5,719 nucleotides of DNA from Acidobacteriota bacterium (GTDB lineage Bacteria; Acidobacteriota; Thermoanaerobaculia; Gp7-AA8). The notes under the pieces are model-generated. The model worked only from the letters and a program-made list of their open reading frames with translations. It was not told where the DNA came from and did not search any database. This document shows, piece by piece, positions 1 through 5,513 of the stretch (positions within the stretch are counted from its first letter, which is position 1; every line of letters starts with the position of its first letter). A program made the position numbers and the translations under genes. Where the stretch lies: NCBI GenBank assembly GCA_003223695.1, contig QHVY01000078.1, positions 2,468 to 8,186 of the forward strand. Direction: 5' to 3'.

Positions 1-788
1 TCGAGCGAAGATTTCGCATCCGTGCTGACGGTTCGGCCATCGCGCAGCACCGTGATGCGATCGGCGAGGCGGAATACCTCGCCGAGTTTGTGCGAGATGT
101 AGATCATGCCCGCGCCGCTCTCGCGCAAACGTCCAAGAATCCCGAACAGGATCTCCGCCTCGGTATCGGTCAGAGCGGCAGTCGGCTCATCGAGCACGAG
201 AATGCGCGCGTCGCGAGCGAGCGCTTTCGCGATCTCGACCAGGTGCTGCTGACCAATACCGAGATAGCCGACTGGGATGTGCGAATCGAGCTTGAGCTGC
301 AATTCGTCGAGCACCCTCTGCGCGCGGCTGTAGAGCTCTTCGGTGCGAATGAGTCCGAAGCGCCGCGGCTCGCGACCGAGAAAAATATTTTCGGCGATCG
401 AGAACTCCGGAATGAGCGACAGCTCCTGATGCACGACGGCGATCCCGGCATCTTCGGCCGCATGCACGCCGTCGAATTGGCGCACTTCACCGTTCATGCG
501 AATCTCGCCCTCGTAGGTGCCGTGCGGATAGACACCGCCGAGGACGTTCATGAGAGTGGATTTGCCGGCGCCGTTTTCGCCGACAAACGCGTGAATCTCG
601 CCGGAATGGAGATCGATCGAAACGCGGTCGAGCGCGAGGACACCCGGAAAGCGCTTGGAGATCTCGCGCATTTCCAGGACAGCGGGCGTCCCGCTCGCAG
701 CAGGCGGGCGTCCCGCGCGACTGCTGTCGTCGCGGGGCGAGGCGCCCGGCGACTGCGGCCGGGACGGCCGCTCTCCGCTATTGGCCAT
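1..788 (-). CDS. xylG: XylG-type sugar ABC transporter ATP-binding protein (3' end outside window)
   Basis: This is the cytoplasmic ATPase that powers uptake of a monosaccharide (xylose type). The first 262 residues are visible and contain the first of the two ABC domains usual in this family. Counting from the ATG at 788-786, Walker A GENGAGKST is at 70-78, the Q-loop HQE at 120-122, signature LGIGQQHLVEIAKAL at 176-190, Walker B ILVLDEP at 196-202 and the switch histidine in ISHKL at 233. The signature and the phrase VYPHGTYEGEI (86-96) are typical of XylG/GguA proteins rather than RbsA or MglA. The start overlaps the xylF stop by 11 bases and has an AGGA motif 5 bases upstream, suggesting translational coupling. 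Family similarity begins only at VLEM (37-40); residues 4-36 are a Pro/Ser/Arg/Gly-rich stretch encoded by palindromic repeats. The only other in-frame start is ATG at 671, which would cut into the conserved VLEM strand. Family call is secure; substrate is inferred. Confidence 0.95.
   Translation of the reverse strand, partial: MANSGERPSRPQSPGASPRDDSSRAGRPPAASGTPAVLEMREISKRFPGVLALDRVSIDLHSGEIHAFVGENGAGKSTLMNVLGGVYPHGTYEGEIRMNGEVRQFDGVHAAEDAGIAVVHQELSLIPEFSIAENIFLGREPRRFGLIRTEELYSRAQRVLDELQLKLDSHIPVGYLGIGQQHLVEIAKALARDARILVLDEPTAALTDTEAEILFGILGRLRESGAGMIYISHKLGEVFRLADRITVLRDGRTVSTDAKSSL
681..771. repeat. Array of small GC-rich hairpins at the xylF/xylG junction
   Basis: Perfect short inverted repeats lie almost end to end. 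AGCGGG-CGT-CCCGCT is at 681-695, GCGGG-CGT-CCCGC at 704-716, GCGAC with GTCGC at 717-721/729-733, GGGCG-AGG-CGCCC at 735-747, and GCGGCCG-GGA-CGGCCGC at 755-771. The 13-base unit GCGGGCGTCCCGC occurs twice exactly (682-694 and 704-716). There is no T-run on either strand, so this is not an intrinsic terminator. The array lies inside the predicted xylG reading frame, stays open across its full length, and encodes a low-complexity N-terminal extension. It looks like a dispersed palindromic repeat family that entered a gene junction; the family name is unknown to me. Confidence 0.8.
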
Positions 789-1809
789 ACACGTCCTGGT
801 GTGTGTGATAGCCGTCTTTAATGGTGACGTCGACGTTGCTCTTGTCGACTGCGATTGGCGCGATCAGGATTGCGGGAACATCTTTCTTGCCGTTGTTGAT
901 TTTGTCGGTGGTCGCCACCGGCTGCTTCTGTGCGAGCTTCATCGCCGCGTCGACCGCGTTGTCCGCGAGCGGTTTGATCGGCTTGTAAATCGTCATCGTC
1001 TGTGTGCCTTTGACGATCCGCTGCATTGCGTCTTTTTGTGCATCCTGTCCGGTGACGAGGACCTTTCCGGCGAGGCCCGCCGCTTCGAGCGCCGAGATCG
1101 CGCCGCCCGCAGTGCCGTCGTTCGAGGCGACGATCGCCTGGATCTTGTTGCCGGTCCTGGTCAGCGCATCTTCGGTGATGCGCAGCGCTTCTTCGGCCTT
1201 CCACTCGCGTGCGAACTGATCGGAGATGATTTTGATGTCGTGCCGGTCGACCGCGGGCTTGAGGATGTTCATCTGCCCTTTGCGCAACAAAATCGCGTTG
1301 TAGTCGGTCGGCGAGCCGCCGATCAAGACGTAATTTCCTTTCGGCACGTGCTTCAGCGCGTAGTCCGCCTGCATTTCCCCGATGCGCTCCACCTGATGCG
1401 AGATGTACAAATCGACGTCGGAGTTGCGGATCAGACGATCGTAAGAAATGACCGGCACACCTTTGCGATGTGCCGCCTCGACGATTGATGCAGCGATCTC
1501 GCCGTTGTGAGGGGCAACGATGAGCACGTCGACGCCCTTGGTGAGCATGTTCTCCGCCTGATTCGTCTGCACGGCATCGTCGCCGTTCGCCACTTCGACG
1601 TCGAGGTGCGCGCCAACTTCTTTCGCGCGCTGCTCGATGAGTTGCTTGTCGCGCTGCCACCGCTCCTCTTTCAAAGTATCCATCGAGAAGCCGATGCGGA
1701 CCGGTCCAGCATGCGGCGATGGTGTGGCCGCCGTGGTCGACGTCTCCTGCGGCGCCTTCACGCATGATGCAGCGGTCAGAAGCACGAAAAGAAGTCTCAG
1801 GATTCGCAT
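778..1809 (-). CDS. xylF: XylF-type sugar-binding lipoprotein of ABC transporter
   Basis: This is the periplasmic substrate-binding protein that delivers D-xylose or a similar monosaccharide to the XylGH importer. It is 343 residues long, close to E. coli XylF (about 330). XylF-like phrases run in order through the chain: IGFSMDTLKEERW (39-51), ANGDDAVQTNQAENM, KGVDVLIVAPHNG, YDRLI, GGSPTDYNA, VASNDGTAGGAI, TGQDA and GTQTMTIYKPI. Several of these (ERW, YDR, SND, GQD) hold sugar-contacting residues in XylF. The N-terminus MRILRLLFVLLTAASC looks like a lipoprotein signal with the modified Cys at 16, followed by a Thr/Pro/Ser-rich linker to about residue 36. The lipobox is slightly non-standard (Ala at -3). 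The start at 1809 is chosen because GGAGG lies 4 bases upstream; the open frame extends to a GTG at 1881, but that part only translates hairpin repeats. It lies 73 bases after the GH3 gene and overlaps xylG. Substrate could also be glucose. Confidence 0.95.
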   Translation of the reverse strand: MRILRLLFVLLTAASCVKAPQETSTTAATPSPHAGPVRIGFSMDTLKEERWQRDKQLIEQRAKEVGAHLDVEVANGDDAVQTNQAENMLTKGVDVLIVAPHNGEIAASIVEAAHRKGVPVISYDRLIRNSDVDLYISHQVERIGEMQADYALKHVPKGNYVLIGGSPTDYNAILLRKGQMNILKPAVDRHDIKIISDQFAREWKAEEALRITEDALTRTGNKIQAIVASNDGTAGGAISALEAAGLAGKVLVTGQDAQKDAMQRIVKGTQTMTIYKPIKPLADNAVDAAMKLAQKQPVATTDKINNGKKDVPAILIAPIAVDKSNVDVTIKDGYHTHQDVYGQ

Positions 1810-1813
1810 CTCT

Positions 1814-1818
1814 CCTCC
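1814..1818 (-). promoter_or_regulatory. Strong Shine-Dalgarno of xylF
   Basis: On the minus strand GGAGG sits within GGGAGGAGAG, 4 bases before the ATG at 1809-1807. It decides the xylF start, because the longer open frame from 1881 has no comparable site and no recognisable signal peptide at its front. Confidence 0.8.
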
Positions 1819-1825
1819 CGACGTG

Positions 1826-1868
1826 GGACCGGCTCTCAGCCGGTCCGCGCCGGCTGGAGAGCCGGCGC
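1826..1868. repeat. Two tandem perfect hairpins between the GH3 gene and xylF
   Basis: The first hairpin has arms GGACCGGCT (1826-1834) and AGCCGGTCC (1838-1846) with a 3-base loop. The second has arms GCGCCGGCT (1847-1855) and AGCCGGCGC (1860-1868) with a 4-base loop. Both share the core CCGGCT/AGCCGG, so they look like two members of one repeat type placed back to back. They fill most of the 73-base gap and stop 8 bases before the xylF Shine-Dalgarno. No T-run follows on the minus strand, which argues against a classical terminator. They may instead act as an intercistronic stem that protects or partly terminates the message; that role is inference. Confidence 0.85.
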
Positions 1869-1882
1869 CACGTTGTATCACA

Positions 1883-3823
1883 TCACCTGAGCTCGAACTT
1901 CCCTTCCAGTCCAGTCGCGGAGCTCGGGCCGATCCACACTTTGAACTCTCCCGGCTCGGCGGTCCAACCGCGATCGGACCAGAACTCCAGATCGTGACGC
2001 TTGATCGTGAACGTCACCCGCTTCGTTTCGTTCGGCTGCAGCGATACGCGCTGAAATCCCTTCAGCTCCTTCACCGGTCTCGAGACGCTGGCCACCGGAT
2101 CGCCGATGTACATCTGCACGATCTCTTCTCCAGCGCGATTGCCGGCGTTGCGCACGTTTGCCGAGACTTTGAAGCCGTCGACGCGAATGTCGCTGTAATC
2201 GAATTTCGTGTACGACAGACCGAAGCCGAATGGATACAACGGCCCGATCGGCACATCGAGATATTTGCTCGTGTATTTGTCTTCGGGATTGGGCGGGCGG
2301 CCGGTTGGGAGGTGGTTGTAGTAAATCGGCACCTGACCTGTGCTGCGCGGAAACGTCACCGGCAGCTTGGCGCTCGGATTCACGTCGCCGAACAGCACAT
2401 CGGCGATGGCGTTCCCGCTTTCGGTTCCAAGAAACCAGGCCTGCACGATCGCCGGCACATGCTCGGCAGCCCACGAAATTGCCAGCGGGCGTCCGGACAT
2501 CACAACGAGAATCACGGGCTTTCCGGTCGCGATGAGCGATTCGAGCAACTTTTCCTGATCGTCGGGAAGATCGATCGATGTTCGCGACGCCGCTTCGCCG
2601 GACATCTCTCGTGATTCGCCGAGGATGGCGACGATGATGTCGGCGTCAGCGAGGGGAACGTGCGGAATCGCCTCGAGCGGCGTCACCGCCTCCTCCCCTT
2701 TTCCCTCCGCAGACCACGGCCCGAGCATGTCCTTTTTCGAATCGGCCAGCGGACCGACGACCGCGATCTTTTTGCCCGACTTCGGAAGAGGAAGCAGATC
2801 GTTTTCATTCTTCAGCAACACGATCGACTGCTGCGCAACGCGGCGCGCGGCGTCGCGATTCAGCGGCGGCGACGGCTTCTCATCGGTCAATGGTTGATCG
2901 AAGAGTCCGGCGCGAAGTTTCATTCGCAGAACGCGCTGCACGGCGCGATCGATGACCGGCTCAGGCACGCCGCCGTCGCGCAGCGTCGCATAACTGTTGT
3001 CCCACATATCGACGTCGACGCCGGCGGTAATCGCTTTGATCGCCGCTTCATGTTTGTTTGCGGCGACGCCGTGGTTGATCAGTTCCGCGACAGCGTCCCA
3101 ATCGCTGACGACGAAGCCTTTGAACTTCCATTCACGGCGCAGGATGTCATCGAGTAGGTGTCGATTCGCGGTCGCGGGAACTCCATTGAGGCTCTCAAAT
3201 GCGGACATGAGCGTGGCCACGCCGGCATCGACCGCTGCGTGAAACGGCGGGAGGTAAACCTCGCGCAGCGTTCGCTCAGACGTCTCAACAGTGTTGTAGT
3301 CGCGCCCCGCTTCCGCTGCGCCGTATGCCGCGTAATGTTTCGCGCAGGCGAGGATCGACGTTTGAAATCCGCGGACATACGCGGCAGCCATCGCCGAGCC
3401 AAGGACCGGATCTTCGCCCGCGCCCTCGGCAATGCGGCCCCAACGAGCGTCGCGCGCGATGTCGACCATTGGCGCATACGTCCAACGGACGCCGGCCGCT
3501 CGCGCCTCCTGCCCGGCAACGCGAGCCGAGAGCTCGGCGAGCTGCGGGTCCCATGAAGAGGCGATTGCTAGCGGGATCGGAAAAATTGTGCGGTAACCGT
3601 GGATGACGTCATAGCCGACCAGTAGCGGAATCTTGCGATTCCGTTGAATCTCATTGATGTGCGCAGCTCCGCCGGAGCTCAGAAGCACGCCTGCGGGGAT
3701 GCTTGGCAGTTGCTCTTCGGTCACCTCGGTGAGTTGCACAAGCTTCTCCTCGAGGGTCATCTTCGACAGGAGCTGATCGATGCGCGCGTCGACAGCGATG
3801 GCAAACAGGAGAGCGGCAAACAT
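1883..3823 (-). CDS. bglX: GH3 beta-glucosidase, BglX type, compact form
   Basis: This is a retaining exo-acting glycosidase that should release terminal glucose (or xylose) from beta-linked oligosaccharides, probably in the periplasm. It has 646 residues. The N-terminal GH3 barrel starts near KMTLEEK (21-27) and contains AKHYAAYG (161-168) and VVSDWDAV (238-245), whose Asp241 is the expected nucleophile. The second domain holds VLLKNE (335-340), AVVGPLAD (354-361), SGEAASRTSIDLP (408-420, Glu410 a candidate acid/base) and SGRPLA (443-448). YPFGFGLSYT (530-539) leads into a C-terminal fibronectin-III-like domain ending at 646. These phrases closely follow E. coli BglX, which is about 765 residues; much of the difference is a gap between VTPLEAI (380-386) and ADIIVAILGE (394-403). 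ATG 3823 is chosen because family similarity follows it and GAGGGG lies 6 bases upstream. Its N-terminus MFAALLFAIAVDA is a short, uncharged signal, so export is probable but not certain. First gene of the operon with xylF and xylG. Beta-xylosidase activity is possible. Confidence 0.93.
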   Translation of the reverse strand: MFAALLFAIAVDARIDQLLSKMTLEEKLVQLTEVTEEQLPSIPAGVLLSSGGAAHINEIQRNRKIPLLVGYDVIHGYRTIFPIPLAIASSWDPQLAELSARVAGQEARAAGVRWTYAPMVDIARDARWGRIAEGAGEDPVLGSAMAAAYVRGFQTSILACAKHYAAYGAAEAGRDYNTVETSERTLREVYLPPFHAAVDAGVATLMSAFESLNGVPATANRHLLDDILRREWKFKGFVVSDWDAVAELINHGVAANKHEAAIKAITAGVDVDMWDNSYATLRDGGVPEPVIDRAVQRVLRMKLRAGLFDQPLTDEKPSPPLNRDAARRVAQQSIVLLKNENDLLPLPKSGKKIAVVGPLADSKKDMLGPWSAEGKGEEAVTPLEAIPHVPLADADIIVAILGESREMSGEAASRTSIDLPDDQEKLLESLIATGKPVILVVMSGRPLAISWAAEHVPAIVQAWFLGTESGNAIADVLFGDVNPSAKLPVTFPRSTGQVPIYYNHLPTGRPPNPEDKYTSKYLDVPIGPLYPFGFGLSYTKFDYSDIRVDGFKVSANVRNAGNRAGEEIVQMYIGDPVASVSRPVKELKGFQRVSLQPNETKRVTFTIKRHDLEFWSDRGWTAEPGEFKVWIGPSSATGLEGKFELR

Positions 3824-3829
3824 TGCGAA

Positions 3830-3835
3830 CCCCTC
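3830..3835 (-). promoter_or_regulatory. Candidate Shine-Dalgarno of bglX inside the repeat arm
   Basis: On the minus strand GAGGGG ends 6 bases before the ATG at 3823-3821. It is part of the outer arm of the palindromic repeat, so it could be masked if the arms pair in the mRNA. The match to the anti-Shine-Dalgarno is moderate. Confidence 0.45.
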
Positions 3836-3894
3836 ACTCCGGCTACAACGACCCTCTCCCGCCGGGAGAGGGTGCGCGAAGCGCGGGTGAGGGG
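3830..3894. repeat. Nested palindromic intergenic repeat in the divergent promoter gap
   Basis: The outer arms CCCCTCAC (3830-3837) and GTGAGGGG (3887-3894) are perfect complements. Inside them lies a perfect 10-base hairpin, ACCCTCTCCC (3851-3860) with GGGAGAGGGT (3864-3873), loop GCC. A small side hairpin GCGC-GAA-GCGC is at 3874-3884; the matching stretch on the other side (about 3840-3850) no longer pairs well. I recognise this general pattern as a widespread dispersed repeat in GC-rich genomes, often mistranslated as peptides such as HPLPAGEG. It occupies 65 of the 88 bases between the two start codons. No T-run follows on either strand. Its left arm also supplies the candidate ribosome binding site of the GH3 gene. 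Confidence 0.85.
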
Positions 3895-3897
3895 CCA

Positions 3898-3903
3898 TAC
3901 AAT
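3898..3903 (+). promoter_or_regulatory. Possible -10 box (TACAAT) for the GH13 gene
   Basis: TACAAT resembles the sigma-70 consensus TATAAT and lies just outside the repeat. A start point about 7 bases downstream would fall at roughly 3910, next to the GTG at 3912, giving an almost leaderless transcript. I see no good -35 box at the usual distance (near 3875-3880), and a single six-base match is weak evidence. Confidence 0.25.
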
Positions 3904-3911
3904 ACAACTTC

Positions 3912-5465
3912 GTGCGCCGGCTTTTCTTCGCCCTATCTCTTCTTCTGGTCGTTTCCTGTGGCAGCACGACCGCGTACGCGCAGCGACGCCGCGCGGTCAG
4001 CCCCGTCCCGAATCACGAATGGGCGCGCGGCGCGGTCTTCTACGAAATCTTCGTCCGAAGTTTTTACGATTCGAATGGCGATGGAAAAGGCGACCTCAAT
4101 GGCCTGATTTCGAAACTCGATTACCTGTCCGGACTCGGCATCGACGCCGTCTGGCTGATGCCGATCTTCGAGTCGCCGAGCTATCACGGCTACGACACAA
4201 CCGACTACGAGACCATCGCGCGCGACTACGGCACGAACGCGGACTTCCAGCGATTTCTCGAAGAAGCTCACAAACGCGGGATCCGCGTGATCATCGATTA
4301 CGTGATGAACCACACAAGCTCGCAGCATCCGTGGTTCATCGAGTCTGCATCGTCCTCAACATCGCCGAAGCGCAATTGGTACATCTGGAGCGCCACAAAT
4401 CCCGGCTGGACGCAGCCGTGGGGACCCGATCCCACCTGGCATCAGCTGAACAATGCCGGTCCGTACTACTACGGCGTCTTCTGGAGCGGCATGCCGGATC
4501 TGAACTACCGCACGAGGGAAGTAAAAGCGGAGATGTTTCGCATTTCCCGCGAATGGCTGACGAAAGGGGTCGACGGCTTCCGTCTCGATGCCACGCGCTA
4601 TCTGGTCGAAGATGGAGCGGGCGCCGGACAGTACGACACACCGGAAACGCATCAACTGCTGAAAGATTTTTCTGCCGACGTGCAGCAGACCAAACCCGAT
4701 GCCATCCTCGTGGCCGAGAACACTGTCAATACAGCGACGCTCGCGACGTACTACAGCGACGTGTCGATGAACTTCAATTTTCCGCTCGCGTCGGCGATCC
4801 TCGACGGTGTGAACAGCGGCAACGCGAGCCGCATCACCTCGACGCTCCGCGAGATGAGCAACGACTATCCGCCGGGAGCGATCGATGCGCCGTTTCTCAC
4901 CAATCACGATCAGACGCGTATCGCCACGATCCTCGGCAACGACTCGGGCAAATTGCGCAGCGCCGCGGCGATCCTTCTCACGCTGCCCGGAGCGCCATTC
5001 ATCTATTACGGTGAAGAAGTCGGCCTGCAGAACGGGCCGACTTCGGCCGACGAATCGAAGCGCACTCCGATGCCGTGGACTGCTTCCGGCGGCTTTACGA
5101 CGGGACCGCCGTGGTTCGCGTACGCGGCCGGAACGGCGACCGCGAACGTCGCTTCGGAAACGAACGATTCGCAGTCGCTGCTGTCGTACTACCGCAACTG
5201 GATCGCCGCGCGAAAGAAATCGGCGGCGCTGATGAAAGGCAACCTCACACTGTTGGATCTGAGCGCGTCAATCCTGTCGTTCGAGCGCGACAGCAGCGGC
5301 GAGCGCGTCATCGTTGTGCACAATCTGAGCGGCGCGGCGATCAACGCTGAGCTCGCCGCCACCGCGAACGGTTACGATGCGATCTACTCAGATTTCGGTG
5401 TCTCGAACATCAACGGCAAGCTCAGCTTGCCAGCCCACAGCAGCGGTGCGTGGCGCCTCCGTTAG
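3912..5465 (+). CDS. Secreted GH13 alpha-amylase-family glycosidase (GH13_36-like)
   Basis: This is a retaining alpha-glucan or malto-oligosaccharide hydrolase, acting outside the cytoplasm. It has 517 residues, the usual size for secreted GH13_36 amylases such as Halothermothrix AmyA. The (beta/alpha)8 barrel starts near VFYEIFVRSF (42-51), with an acidic metal-binding-like loop DSNGDGKGDLNG (53-64). Conserved regions are region I DYVMNH (129-134), region II GFRLDATRY (222-230, nucleophile Asp226), region III ILVAEN (265-270, acid/base Glu269) and region IV FLTNHD (328-333, Asp333). Region V reads MPDLN (194-198), the form regarded as intermediate between oligo-1,6-glucosidases (QPDLN) and neopullulanases (MPKLN), which supports GH13_36. 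An all-beta domain C follows after about residue 420. The N-terminus has a signal peptide with two possible endings: a lipobox-like VVSC (Cys16) or signal peptidase I cleavage after AYA (23). The GTG start has no good ribosome site; the nearest GAGGGG is 17 bases away. A TonB-dependent receptor follows after 48 bases. Confidence 0.93.
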   Translation: MRRLFFALSLLLVVSCGSTTAYAQRRRAVSPVPNHEWARGAVFYEIFVRSFYDSNGDGKGDLNGLISKLDYLSGLGIDAVWLMPIFESPSYHGYDTTDYETIARDYGTNADFQRFLEEAHKRGIRVIIDYVMNHTSSQHPWFIESASSSTSPKRNWYIWSATNPGWTQPWGPDPTWHQLNNAGPYYYGVFWSGMPDLNYRTREVKAEMFRISREWLTKGVDGFRLDATRYLVEDGAGAGQYDTPETHQLLKDFSADVQQTKPDAILVAENTVNTATLATYYSDVSMNFNFPLASAILDGVNSGNASRITSTLREMSNDYPPGAIDAPFLTNHDQTRIATILGNDSGKLRSAAAILLTLPGAPFIYYGEEVGLQNGPTSADESKRTPMPWTASGGFTTGPPWFAYAAGTATANVASETNDSQSLLSYYRNWIAARKKSAALMKGNLTLLDLSASILSFERDSSGERVIVVHNLSGAAINAELAATANGYDAIYSDFGVSNINGKLSLPAHSSGAWRLR

Positions 5466-5500
5466 CGATATACTCGCGCGCAATCTAGTCGTCCAAATCT

Positions 5501-5507
5501 AAGGAGG
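5501..5507 (+). promoter_or_regulatory. Strong Shine-Dalgarno of the TonB-dependent receptor
   Basis: AAGGAGG lies 6 bases before the ATG at 5514-5516, a near-ideal site that fixes the start of the last gene. The rest of the 48-base gap after the GH13 stop holds a TATACT (5469-5474) that could be a -10 box, but no matching -35 is visible. Co-transcription with the GH13 gene is equally plausible. Confidence 0.85.
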
Positions 5508-5513
5508 AAAACT

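Noticed and set aside
681..771. CRISPR-like or tandem repeat array at the xylG start
   Set aside because: Only two copies of the 13-base unit are exact, the units are palindromes of differing sequence, and spacers of constant length are absent.
655..1488. Long open frame on the plus strand (277 codons) opposite xylF and the xylG start
   Set aside because: It is antisense to strongly recognisable XylF and XylG codons, its translation is Arg/Asp/Val-rich with no known motif, and such shadows are common in GC-rich DNA.
1826..1868. Intrinsic terminator between bglX and xylF
   Set aside because: The stems are strong but no T-run follows on either strand, and xylF is close behind in the same direction with its own ribosome site.
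1810..1881. Upstream extension of xylF to GTG 1881
   Set aside because: The added 24 residues come from the twin hairpins, while ATG 1809 has a strong Shine-Dalgarno and starts a proper signal peptide.
1637..2614. Long open frame on the plus strand (325 codons) opposite xylF and bglX
   Set aside because: It crosses the gap with the hairpins and runs antisense to conserved GH3 motifs; no domain or signal is recognisable.
3824..3967. Upstream extension of bglX to the start at 3967
   Set aside because: The added 48 residues translate the palindromic repeat (HPLPAGEG type) and overlap the GH13 start; family similarity begins only after ATG 3823.
3644..5014. Long open frame on the plus strand (456 codons) spanning the bglX start, the repeat and most of the GH13 gene
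   Set aside because: It lies in another frame of the clear GH13 gene, which has all catalytic motifs in order; the alternative protein is Arg-rich and without motifs.
5463..5480. Small hairpin GCGA-TATAC-TCGC after the GH13 stop as a terminator
   Set aside because: A 4-bp stem without a T-run is too weak to call.
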